DNA of 64,000 nt. Origin: Pseudorhodobacter sp. MZDSW-24AT (GTDB lineage: Bacteria; Pseudomonadota; Alphaproteobacteria; Rhodobacterales; Rhodobacteraceae). The notes under the pieces were generated by a model, which was given only the letters and a program-made list of their open reading frames with translations, was not told the origin of the DNA and searched no databases. The stretch lies in contig NZ_PGOI01000008.1 of NCBI RefSeq assembly GCF_002794355.1, positions 62,001-126,000 of the forward strand. Reading direction: 5' to 3'. A program made the translations under genes and the position numbers. This document shows positions 35,740 through 44,483 of the stretch, one piece after another; the first letter of the stretch is position 1, and every line of letters starts with the position of its first letter.

Positions 35740-36558
35740 ATGCATGTTCTGGTTACCGCTGACCTCCATCTTGACACTTGGCAACACGCTGCGCGGGACC
35801 CCTTTTCGTCGGCCTTGCCGGCCTTGGGCGCGATTGACGTTTTGATCGTGGCGGGAGACCTTGCCGACAATCCGATCCGAAACTGGCCAATGGCGCTCTC
35901 TCGACTGTCCATGCTCATGGATCCAAGCAAAATCTACATCTTGCCCGGAAACCACGACTACTATCACTTCAACGTCTCTGGAGATGAACGGCTCCAAGGG
36001 ATGGTCGAGTCAGCAGGTATGAACTGGGCCCAAAAGGCTGTAGTAGAGATCGACGGCGTGCGTTTCTTATGCGCGACACTCTGGACTGATTTCCGCCTCT
36101 CAGGCGATGAGGCTGCCGCAAAGCATGCTGCAGGGCGTGCGATGAATGATTACCAACTCATCACGCAAACCGCAGCAGGTGACCGGCTTTTGCCACAGCA
36201 CACCGCTGCCATCCATGTCGATCATCTGGTTTGGCTGACCGCAGAGATTGCTCGGCCGTCTAGCGGTCGCACGATTATCATCACCCATCACGGGCCGAGC
36301 CCTTCTGCCAGCGGACCTATTGATCAGATTACACCAGCGTTTGTTTCAAACCTCGATGACTGGATCCTACATCACAAGCCCGATTGTTGGCTGTTCGGCC
36401 ACACCCATCGACGCCTGACTGGTAAGGTTGGCTCGACCCCGATCATCAATGTCAGCCTCGGCTATCCAAGCGAAGTTCCCGACGGTGATGTCGCTGACAT
36501 CTTATTGCGAGGACGGCTCGACACCCGGGCAACGCAGCTGTTGAACAATGCGCCATAA
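35740..36558 (+). CDS. Calcineurin-like metallophosphoesterase, first of a tandem pair
   Basis: A 272-residue predicted phosphoesterase with the full two-metal site in order: DLHLD at residues 8-12, GDLAD near 40, GNHD near 72, THH near 184 and FGHTH near 220. The substrate could be a phosphoester, nucleotide or nucleic acid; no extra domain narrows it. No signal peptide, so cytoplasmic. The ATG at 35740 follows AAAGG. The next gene, 59 bases on, encodes a clearly related protein, indicating a local duplication. Within the transposon it may belong to a defence or nucleotide-signalling module, which is inference only. Confidence 0.85.
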   Translation: MHVLVTADLHLDTWQHAARDPFSSALPALGAIDVLIVAGDLADNPIRNWPMALSRLSMLMDPSKIYILPGNHDYYHFNVSGDERLQGMVESAGMNWAQKAVVEIDGVRFLCATLWTDFRLSGDEAAAKHAAGRAMNDYQLITQTAAGDRLLPQHTAAIHVDHLVWLTAEIARPSSGRTIIITHHGPSPSASGPIDQITPAFVSNLDDWILHHKPDCWLFGHTHRRLTGKVGSTPIINVSLGYPSEVPDGDVADILLRGRLDTRATQLLNNAP

Positions 36559-36617
36559 CCAAAAATGAGGTCTGCCTGCCATTGCCAGCCATCCTCATTC
36601 TCAAGGAACCCATTGCA

Positions 36618-37424
36618 ATGCCCATTCTGGTCATCGCCGATCTTCATCTCGACATGTGGCTTCACGCCGGGCGTGATCCCCTCATTGCCCTATCGCCGAA
36701 CCTGCTGAGCGCACTGGACGGGTTGATCATCGCCGGTGACCTTGCCAACAAGCCTAAAGTCCGTTGGCCGCACATGATCCGACACCTTGTGCAGCATGTT
36801 CCAGCGGAGCGGATCCATGTGCTCCCAGGCAATCATGACTTTTATGATTTCATCTTGGACGGCGAAGATCGGCTGGCGGAGATCTGCGCCGCTGAAGGTG
36901 CAAACTTTGCTCAAAAATCATCGATAATCATCGGCGATACCCGCGTGTTGTCCTGCACTCTCTGGACCGACTTTGCGCTGCACGGCGACCCCGTCCGCGC
37001 GATGATGGTCGCGCAGCGCGACATGAACGACTATCGATACATCCGATCCGACGGTGCAGGGTTCAAGCGGATCAGGCCGTCAGATACCTCTTTTCTACAC
37101 GCAGACCACCAGACTTGGTTGGAGGGGCAGCTTTCTACGCCCTTTCCCGGCAGAACCGTCGTGGTAACTCACCATTGCCCCCACCCTGACCTCATCGGTG
37201 AGCGCCGCGGCGACTTGGATGCCGCCTATGGCTCCAACCTCTTGCCTATGATCGAAAGATTTCAGCCCGATTTGTGGCTGTTCGGACATACGCACTGGCG
37301 CGTTGAAGCGATAGTTGGTCGGACACTGGTGAAGAACGTTTCATTGGCCTATCCAGGCCAAGTCCCGGTTGAAGAAGAGGAAGGCATCCTCCTGCGTGGC
37401 CTGTTAACCGAGGTCACGGCGTGA
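36618..37424 (+). CDS. Calcineurin-like metallophosphoesterase, second of a tandem pair
   Basis: A 268-residue paralogue of the preceding protein, sharing the whole metal-binding series: DLHLDMW at the N-terminus, GDLAN, LPGNHDFYDF, VVTHHCP and FGHTHWR. Both also share NDY and LWTDF segments between metals, so they form one subfamily rather than two independent acquisitions. The ATG at 36618 follows AAGGAACCC; an upstream ATG at 36582 would add 12 residues. A pair of retained paralogues could form a heterodimer or act on different substrates. Confidence 0.85.
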   Translation: MPILVIADLHLDMWLHAGRDPLIALSPNLLSALDGLIIAGDLANKPKVRWPHMIRHLVQHVPAERIHVLPGNHDFYDFILDGEDRLAEICAAEGANFAQKSSIIIGDTRVLSCTLWTDFALHGDPVRAMMVAQRDMNDYRYIRSDGAGFKRIRPSDTSFLHADHQTWLEGQLSTPFPGRTVVVTHHCPHPDLIGERRGDLDAAYGSNLLPMIERFQPDLWLFGHTHWRVEAIVGRTLVKNVSLAYPGQVPVEEEEGILLRGLLTEVTA

Positions 37425-37751
37425 AACGGCTCTTCGTTGATCAAAACTTTTGAGCAGGACCTTCTTTGTCGGCTGGGTGAGGCTGCTCAAGTTGTCTGCG
37501 CCACACCGAAGGTTTGGTCATCTTCCCAGACAACCACAACAGCCGTGACAACCGTGATCGCAACGACGCTCGCGGCCCAAAGTAGACCTTCACCTTCAAG
37601 ATCGGACACCGCATGCAGCTTCGCCGAAGCGGACATCTGGGCGCAAACGCAGCATTCGCGACCCATACAGCTTGCACTGCATGGACCTTCTTCACGGAAA
37701 TGATAAGAAAGACTCGAGACCAGTTCGAGTAGAGCTATTCAGGGCAACGAC
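37425..37751. other. Gap between metallophosphoesterase and DUF4238 genes
   Basis: About 325 bases. Short open frames on both strands show no homology or ribosome-binding support that I can recognise. It ends with ATTCAGGGCAACGAC, which supplies the ribosome-binding site for the DUF4238 gene. Confidence 0.45.
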
Positions 37752-38747
37752 TTGTCGAATGTGAAGCGCCAACACTACGTTCCACAGTTCTTGCTAAGAG
37801 GATTTGCGGACGACGACGAAAAGTTAAGTGTTTTTACGCGCGGCGAGGGGCTGTCGTTTCGGGCCTCCCCGAAGGATGTCGCATGTCAGCGCTACTATAA
37901 TGCAGCCAAGCTCGAATCTGGCGAAATTGATACTCAGACCATTGAGAGGGAATTAAGTCAAATTGAAGATTCAGGATCATCTGCGATTCGTGCGTTGCTA
38001 TCTGGAGCTAAACCCACGGCCGAACAACGTGAAGCTTTTGCATTATTCCTGACGTCGCAGGATTTTCGTTCACCGCGGCGAAGGCAAGAATATGCTGATA
38101 TGCTGCTTGGCATCGAACATCATAAGTTCGGCAGAGATACGGTAAAATCTGTAGAAAGCTTCGTTCTTGCAGTTACTCAAGCATCAGAACGAAGTGACGA
38201 GCTTGATGTCACAAAGCTATCGGACAAGAGCGAACTGAGAGTAGAGGCAGACGGGACAATCTCGATGAGCATCGAGGCTACCATTTGGTCTTTATCAGCC
38301 GCCAAGCATTTTGCTCCTGTAGTATCGGAAATGAACTGGCACCTCTTCCGCGCGCCGCGAGGTAAAAGCTTTATTACCTCCGATAGCCCTGTGCAGTTAT
38401 ATGAGAGTCCGGAGACACTCGAAAAATTCAACGGGCCGGCATACTGGCGGCAGGGTAGCTACATTTCTTTCCCTTTGACCTCTGACGCATGTTTCCTGGC
38501 AAGTCATCGGAGCAGGTCCAACGGAGTAACACTGCCTCCACATTTTTCAGTTAGGGAGGCAAAAAGTTCCGATGTTCACTTCTTTAATCAACTGCAACTG
38601 GCCGGGTGCTTGAACCAGATATACGCCACCTCGGATTATTCTTGGCTACACAAGAAATGCGCTGACCTTCCGAAGCGCAAAAGCAACCTAAGCTTTATGC
38701 CCGTGAACGCAGATGGGAGCCGTATTTCTGTCGTTGCCAAGCGCTGA
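37752..38747 (+). CDS. DUF4238 family protein
   Basis: A 331-residue protein recognised from its N-terminal signature KRQHYVPQFLLRGFADDD and the middle SFITSDSPVQLYESPE segment, both typical of DUF4238. The family has no established activity, though the strongly conserved HYVPQF and ITSDSP motifs suggest an enzyme; members are common in mobile and defence-rich regions. Translation probably starts at TTG 37752, seven bases after AGGG; GTG 37761 is the alternative. No membrane segment or signal peptide. Confidence 0.75.
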   Translation: MSNVKRQHYVPQFLLRGFADDDEKLSVFTRGEGLSFRASPKDVACQRYYNAAKLESGEIDTQTIERELSQIEDSGSSAIRALLSGAKPTAEQREAFALFLTSQDFRSPRRRQEYADMLLGIEHHKFGRDTVKSVESFVLAVTQASERSDELDVTKLSDKSELRVEADGTISMSIEATIWSLSAAKHFAPVVSEMNWHLFRAPRGKSFITSDSPVQLYESPETLEKFNGPAYWRQGSYISFPLTSDACFLASHRSRSNGVTLPPHFSVREAKSSDVHFFNQLQLAGCLNQIYATSDYSWLHKKCADLPKRKSNLSFMPVNADGSRISVVAKR

Positions 38748-39100
38748 AACAGCAACATACTCCCATCTCGCGCCTGAGGGCAGGCGAACGCCCGTGAAGA
38801 GACCTGAGCATGTTTTACTCAATCGGCGAAAAGGGTTCCGGCCGCCGAATGTGCCGGATTCGCCTGGAGCTTCGCGCGTTATGGGATTGCTCAATCAGCT
38901 GGGCTCTGTTGCAACAGAGCCATGGCGAGCAGGTCGTCGCGGCCGAGGGCCTCTTTGGTGGCGATTGCCATCGGGCTTGGCTGATCGCGGTCAAAGCCAT
39001 GGTTGGTGATCGATTTGGGCTGGTCGAGGACGAGACTGGGGACTATGCGCCGCGGGTCTGCGTGGTCTAAGAAGGCGCGAGATTTTGACGGAGGCTATTG
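38748..39100. other. Gap containing a perfect 20-bp palindrome
   Basis: About 350 bases without a supported gene. An open frame of 86 codons (38810-39070) runs straight through the palindrome at 38902-38921 and has no recognisable content. GC content rises here relative to both neighbours, suggesting a patch of different origin. Confidence 0.45.
38902..38921. repeat. Perfect palindrome resembling insertion-sequence termini
   Basis: GGCTCTGTTGCAACAGAGCC is a complete 20-bp palindrome. GGCTCTGTTGCAA is also the typical start of several IS6- and IS5-family terminal repeats, so this looks like two such termini fused head to tail, as after excision or deletion of an insertion sequence. No transposase gene is present beside it. 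Confidence 0.6.
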
Positions 39101-39874
39101 ATGTTTGAGGGTTTCATCGCGTGGTTAACCGAGGCGAATGGAAGGCTGTCGTTCTTCGTCGTCCCAGTAGAAAAGGCGGATGAGGGCTTCCCCTGGACTG
39201 AAGCGATCGCCGCGGGTTTGGCCACTATCGGCTCGGCAGTTGTGGCGCTTCTTGTCTTATACCTGACAATCAGGGTGGAGAATAAGAGACGCCACGATGA
39301 TGAACTCAAGGCGGAGGCCGCTGGAGCGATGAATGCCTACAGTAAGATTTCTCGGTATGCCAATAATATACTGGCAGTAAAGAATGCCATTGATCAGCAA
39401 TACGCCGATATAAGGCGAGAGGGCGATGAGCTGGAGAACCCCTCGCAAGTCGTGGGGCCGATCCCGGGAAGGTTTGTTGAGCCCGAACGTCTAAAACCCG
39501 ATGAGTTCAGGTTCCTGTTGACCAAAGAGAATTTCCTCATTGTCGGGGAAATCGAAGACCTCGAGGCGTCATGCGTCCTCATGATGAGCCTGGTGGAAGA
39601 GTATTCGAAGATGCATCTGGATACGCAGAAATGGCTGGATGATATGCCGCATGCAGACCGGAAAATTGAAGGTATGATCGCCTCTGACATGATCCCGACT
39701 GCAATGAAGGGTCGCCTGGATCGCCGTGTTGCTCAGATGAACATTCTGATCGTAAATGTTATCCGCATTGCCGAGCAGCAGGATCCGTCACCGAAGCAGG
39801 TAATGGAGCACTTTATTGCGGCCGCTGTTGCGTCACCTTTCGGTAAGTATTTCCCAAAAATGGAGCTGGCTTAA
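39101..39874 (+). CDS. Single-pass membrane protein of unknown function
   Basis: A 257-residue protein with one strong membrane helix at about residues 36-58 (AAGLATIGSAVVALLVLYLT), a charged linker and a mostly alpha-helical cytoplasmic region likely to form coiled coils (residues 62-105 and 155-200). The ATG at 39101 has GGAGG six bases upstream. No family recognised. It stands alone between two gaps in the cargo region. One-helix proteins with cytoplasmic effector-like domains occur in abortive-infection systems, but no catalytic motif is visible here. Confidence 0.65.
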   Translation: MFEGFIAWLTEANGRLSFFVVPVEKADEGFPWTEAIAAGLATIGSAVVALLVLYLTIRVENKRRHDDELKAEAAGAMNAYSKISRYANNILAVKNAIDQQYADIRREGDELENPSQVVGPIPGRFVEPERLKPDEFRFLLTKENFLIVGEIEDLEASCVLMMSLVEEYSKMHLDTQKWLDDMPHADRKIEGMIASDMIPTAMKGRLDRRVAQMNILIVNVIRIAEQQDPSPKQVMEHFIAAAVASPFGKYFPKMELA

Positions 39875-40525
39875 TCTGGGTGTGGAGATTGGTGTCTTCG
39901 CCACCCGACACCGCACCATTACCCGACCGTCATCCTCAGGATCGACGATGTCGAAGTTACGGCCGTCGATAACGACTTGCGCGCTATGCAGGTCATTTTC
40001 AGGGTCCGTTAGACCGGCAGCAACAAGCTGAGCTCGGCGGAAAGTCGAGATGCGCAAAGGGCATCCAGGCCACGTTGCACGGTCCTATCCGAGGGTGAAG
40101 AGGCGGCCGTTGTGGCGTCCGGACGCCAGACACTCCTCCCATTATCCGCCTGTCTTAAAGCGCATTAGCTCTCGATGCGTCTCGATACGCGCGGCGCGAA
40201 TGGTGGCTTCCTTGTTTTATGCGTTCACCACGCTGCATTGCCGCATGACCGGATTCCGCCCTTCGCGAAGATGGAGACGCGTTCGGCCCACACCGAACCT
40301 TCAAGGGCAGCGGGCTGGACGACCGCTCTAGACACATAGTGGTCCCTCGCCGTGTCGGTCGTGGCCGACAAGTTCATGCATCCAGCCAGTCGAGCCGTGC
40401 GCACAGTGCGCTGTGGGCCGACCCTCAGTTGCCTACCGCTTTTCGGAATGGCATTGTCGAGGAAAGGCACCACAGCAGCCAGCTGGAACAGCCTTGATAG
40501 TTTGGCGCACAAAGGTTGAAGAATT
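39875..40525. other. 650-base gap without a supported gene
   Basis: Open frames occur on the minus strand at 39833-40057 and 40225-40584, but both lack a ribosome-binding site and overlap neighbouring genes. The translated content resembles decayed reading frames. No terminator-like hairpin with a T-run was seen. Confidence 0.4.
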
Positions 40526-41683
40526 TTGGATCTATTTATTCCACAGCTATCCGAAAAAAGGCTCCATCCAAGCTTTTGCATCATCTGTTCAGATCCTGCC
40601 TACGCAAAGGTCAAACCTATCATACAAAATTGGGGAGCTGGCCTCCTGGAGCGCCGGGGGGAGGGTAAAAAGTTTCTGAAAGAGTTTCAATCCACATTCA
40701 ATTCGTCGATGTGGGAGCTTTACCTCAATAGAGCGTTCCTCGACATGGGATGCGTCGTCGATTTCGACAAGCCTTCACCGGATTTCTTCGTGCAAGGGCC
40801 CGGAAACTATGAATTCAACGTGGAAGCTGTAGTATCTGACGATCCGAAGCAAGAGAAGCAGGAGGAACCATTCAATCACGCGGCGTTCAGAAAGCGTGGC
40901 GCGCTCAAGCTAGCTGGAAAAATCAGGGACAAGTTGCAAATTTTTCGAGGATCGAATGGAAAGAAATACCCATATTCCTCGATGAGCCATGTGCGCGATC
41001 GCCCGTTCGTAATTGCGATTGCTCCCTTCGACAACGAGCTTTCACTAACACAGAATAATGAGATCATCAACATGGTCCTTTTTGGCTTGACACCTCCGAT
41101 GTTAGAAGGACCTGAACGAGGAAGGCAAGGTAAGATAAGGTCGATCCTAAAGCCTTCTGGGGCGAAAGTTGAAATGGGAATATTCACGAACGATTCGCAC
41201 AAAGAAATAAGTGCGGTATTCTTTTCCACGACCGGAACCTTCGGAAAGGCCGTCGTTGAAAGCCAGATTGACAGGATTGTCCGTTCGACCCGCTATCGAG
41301 TGATTGAAAAAAGTAGAATTGGACCCGAATCGCAAGAATCGAGTATCGGGACAGAACGGATTAAATCCGCTGGGCTGGACTACTTACTCAGGCAGCGCGA
41401 AGAGGGAGCAGATCAGATCGGGGGCGCAGATATTCATATCCAGCATTCGTCGCTTCATCGTGAAACTCATCTGGACGGGCTTCAGGTCTACTTCAATCCA
41501 TACGCAGAAGTGCCTTTTAATAAAAATTTTCCATGGCCCACAGAGGTCGCTCTCAATTACTTCGACACCGAAACAGCGGCTCACATTCAAGCGCATCCTG
41601 ACGGTGCGCTCGTTTCAAGACAGATTTATGCCCCAGATCCCGCGCACCTCATCTCTTTACTCAGAAACTACGGGTTTGTTTGA
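40526..41683 (+). CDS. Unknown protein with a possible nuclease-like core
   Basis: A 385-residue soluble protein, starting at TTG 40526 by the open frame. The stretch FNSSMWELYLNRAFLDMGC (about residues 55-73), then SPDFFVQGPG near 85 and FNVEAVVSD near 98, follows the E...PD...xVE pattern of PD-(D/E)xK-like folds, although the usual lysine after the last acidic residue is replaced by alanine. Activity is therefore doubtful and may require a displaced residue. The rest is unrecognised and ends in LISLLRNYGFV. It is free-standing, about 300 bases from the next gene. Confidence 0.65.
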   Translation: MDLFIPQLSEKRLHPSFCIICSDPAYAKVKPIIQNWGAGLLERRGEGKKFLKEFQSTFNSSMWELYLNRAFLDMGCVVDFDKPSPDFFVQGPGNYEFNVEAVVSDDPKQEKQEEPFNHAAFRKRGALKLAGKIRDKLQIFRGSNGKKYPYSSMSHVRDRPFVIAIAPFDNELSLTQNNEIINMVLFGLTPPMLEGPERGRQGKIRSILKPSGAKVEMGIFTNDSHKEISAVFFSTTGTFGKAVVESQIDRIVRSTRYRVIEKSRIGPESQESSIGTERIKSAGLDYLLRQREEGADQIGGADIHIQHSSLHRETHLDGLQVYFNPYAEVPFNKNFPWPTEVALNYFDTETAAHIQAHPDGALVSRQIYAPDPAHLISLLRNYGFV

Positions 41684-41973
41684 TCGTTCTTTGCTTTCTC
41701 AGGTTTCCAGACAGATGCCGTGTCCTGACATTGGATTCCGCGCCAGGGTAGATCGGTTGAACACGGCCCAGAACGGACATGTTTGGCCGCTGCAATGAGT
41801 GACGGCTTCCGATCGTTGTTTACCGGATGCAGCGGTTGGCATGAATGGCCCTTTTTGATAATTTTCCTCGGGTCCGCAGGATGTCGATCTCTAGAACTTG
41901 GTCGGGCATCCCTTGGTGCGAGCGGACCGACCGTCGATAACGGCCGCGCGTCATAAACCAGCCCGGCAATTTT
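41684..41973. other. Gap between two cargo genes
   Basis: About 290 bases between the unknown protein and the convergent HExxH locus. No gene, T-tailed hairpin or repeat is evident by eye. Confidence 0.4.
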
Positions 41974-43625
41974 TCACGACGGCAAAATCGTGAAGTCGTC
42001 GGGTGAAATGCCATAAACGCTTGCGAAAATTCTATCCGCCCATCCCTTGATCTCTTCCGTCGCGCCATCAGGACGCAGCCAACGGAAGTCATAGGAGAAT
42101 GGGCCGGGGCGCGTGATCCATTGATATGTAAAGTCATAGAGCGCGTGCCCATTGTAGAACTTTTGGAACCGGTCCATGACTGCCGCCTCATTAAGGCTTG
42201 TGCGCAGCACCGGAACGATGGTCGCGTCATCCGCGCGATCGATGAACATCGGCGATTGTCGGGAGAAAAGCCCTGTAAAGTCTTCGCTTGTGCGGAGACC
42301 GGCCATGTGCGCTCCCGGCCAACACAACATGTGCGGGAAGAGTGCCTTGTCTCTTGCGAATGAAGCAAATTGCCCGAAAAGAACCTGAAGGGGCTGGTTT
42401 GTCGCTTCGGCTCGCCCTGCATCATGATCGGCAAGACATGCGGCGAAGGCGGGGCCGTTCTCTACCCACCGGTTAATTTCCCGCACAATGGCTAACGGCG
42501 TGCGCGTCTTGAGAGCCTCGCAGAGCTTCGTGCTCACATCTACATATTCGCTTGCGCTGTATTGTGTGATTGCGGTCCGCATCTCGGGGAACTGAAGTCT
42601 CAGAATTGTAGACAGGTAGATGAACCGCATGCCTGGATCGACATCGGTTATAAAGAACCGCGGGTCATGAATTGGAAAAGGAAAAGTCTCGGCCGGATTG
42701 ATAGCTATGTCGCAAACGAGCAAAAAAAGAGCAACTGTCGGGTGGTCGATGGTGTCAGGGCGCGCGAACTCAGTTCGCTTGAGAAAGTCCTCAAACGCGG
42801 CAATGTAGACCGGCGCCATCATCCCAAGGCGCTCGGCATCGTCCCATTCGAATGCCCCGCCCGTGGCGAAGTGCAGATACTGCAATTGTGCGAACCGTGC
42901 CTGACCCTCGAAGATATGGTAAGCGCCGATCGGTGACAGCTCAATTGGTGAGCCGCAGTAGAAGCCGGGTTCTTTTTCTTCCCGGAGCTTTGTTAATTCC
43001 GACTGCCAAGCGCGCGGATCGGGCATGAACTCATGGTTCCTGTCAAACAGGCTGGAGAGGGCCACTACGCCGTTGCTAAGCGCGATGCTGTAGCAATGCG
43101 CCAGGCTTTCGAACATTGGATTATGAACAATTCCAGTAGCGCGCTCCGGATTGTGGCGAGATACCTGTAGGCATTTATATCGAACTGATTATTAATAATG
43201 ATGTTCGCCGTTGCGCTTGGGGAAGCCATATCACGGGATCCAGGATTTTCCTCCACCCAGCGGCGAATGGACTTAACTGGCCCCACCTGCTCCAGAAATC
43301 GCCGAAGATGTGTGAGATTTGCGTGGGTCTGCGTCGGATAGCTCAAGCTCAACATAAAGCCGCAGGTGCTGCCGATATGCTGCCACCAGTGGATGGTTTC
43401 GTGCAGATAGGTTGAGAATGCTTGGATCTGATCGCGCGTCGATTCTGAGGTAATTGCAATGCCTTGGGGTAGGCTTGCGATCAGGTCATGGACCTGAGGT
43501 GAGAGCCGAATTACAAATCGCTGACCATCATATAGGCCGTGCGCGTCCAGCACCGCGTTGAATCGGGTTTGAGGTATAAGATCTCCGAGGCTCGTATCGA
43601 GGAGTAGGGGATTGAAATCTCGCAT
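41974..43625 (-). pseudogene. Frameshifted HExxH metallopeptidase-like gene
   Basis: Two overlapping frames appear to be one gene. The first (43625 to 43065) begins MRDFNPLLLDTSLGDLIPQT and carries a zinc-peptidase motif YLHETIHWWQHIG near residue 93. The second (43116 to 41974) continues with FESLAHCYSIALSNGVVALS, rich in aromatic residues and ending DDFTILPS. Just before the second frame's ATG the out-of-frame sequence reads IVHNP, so loss of one A in GGAA(A)TTG near 43125 would explain the shift; restoring it gives about 550 residues. A true two-gene overlap or a sequencing error remains possible. No signal peptide; no family recognised beyond HExxH. Confidence 0.6.
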
Positions 43626-44011
43626 TTAAATGTTCCACGCTTGTTACGTATGTTCAATAATAGACCGAGGGTGGTCGGACAGTCTTGGATGCGAAGTTTA
43701 GCGAACCTCTGCTTTCTCCCCTTCTTCTCGGGCCGCTCGCGACAGCCGCAGAAGTCGAGTTCCCGCTGAGATCTGCAACGAAGTTCGGATATCAGACCTT
43801 GCTGCAAATCGCAGCGAATGTCCGCATCCCGCCCCTTGCGACGATCCAGGCCATAATCGACGTGTTCGGCCCTTAGCCGCCGATCAGGATGACTACTGCA
43901 CCGCGTTGCGGCCTCCCAAAACAGGTCATTCAAGAATACTGTGGTTTTTTTGGGCTTAGATTTTCAATTATGCGAGCTAAGCAGTAAGCGGTGTTTTGAC
44001 GCCACGGGGCG
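43626..44011. other. Gap before the type I restriction locus
   Basis: About 385 bases. Frames at 43685-43876 (plus) and 43511-43933 (minus) lack start signals, and their content looks like decayed coding sequence. The stretch near 43940-43985 is AT-rich. Confidence 0.4.
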
Positions 44012-44281
44012 TTAGCTTTTGCGGAATGGGATGACGTTGTCACCGCGCATGAATGCGATTGCGCCTTCAGCCTCGATGGCTTGGATCGCCGTATTGCGAG
44101 CATCTTTGTCGGACGTGAACTGGTCATCCCAGACGTGGCTGGTTCCTTCGTGGTCGACCACTTCGAGCGTCCAGGTCTTGTCCTGTTCGAGGCGATAGAT
44201 TTCGATGGAGAAGGGGAAGACATCGATGATGACGTGCTGGCTCTTTCCGAACGTGACCAGATTTGGTTCGTCTTCGATCAT
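44012..44281 (-). CDS. Small unknown protein divergent from hsdM
   Basis: An 89-residue protein from the ATG at 44281 (MIEDEPNLVTFGKSQHVIID). It is acidic, with EIYRLEQDKTWTLEVVDHEG in the middle and FMRGDNVIPFRKS at the end, and no membrane segment or signal. GGAG lies eight bases before this start; an ATG at 44314 would add 11 residues. It is divergent from hsdM with about 200 bases between. No family is recognised. It could be a controller or accessory of the restriction system, but no helix-turn-helix is evident. Confidence 0.6.
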   Translation of the reverse strand: MIEDEPNLVTFGKSQHVIIDVFPFSIEIYRLEQDKTWTLEVVDHEGTSHVWDDQFTSDKDARNTAIQAIEAEGAIAFMRGDNVIPFRKS

Positions 44282-44483
44282 CGGCGGCGCTCCGGGGATA
44301 CCCGCTCTTGCCAAGCATATTCAGTCGCTTCGCGATCAGTTTAACAACAGGATCGCGACAAACCACAGCAAGTTCAGCATGCAAAGGCTTGAAACAACCC
44401 GCGAAACAAGCCTCTTTGGCTGGCTTTCCGTTGCCACCAACGGCTATAGCTTGGCAATACCGCAAGAATGTAGGGGGCGCTCT

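Noticed and set aside
38810-39070. 86-codon open frame, possible transposase remnant
   Set aside because: It reads through the palindrome and shows no transposase motif; the palindrome alone is reported.
40225-40584. 119-codon minus-strand open frame in the cargo gap
   Set aside because: No ribosome-binding site or recognisable domain, and it overlaps the start of the next plus-strand gene.
43511-43933. 140-codon minus-strand open frame upstream of the HExxH gene
   Set aside because: It overlaps the well-supported start of the HExxH frame out of phase, and its content is not protein-like.
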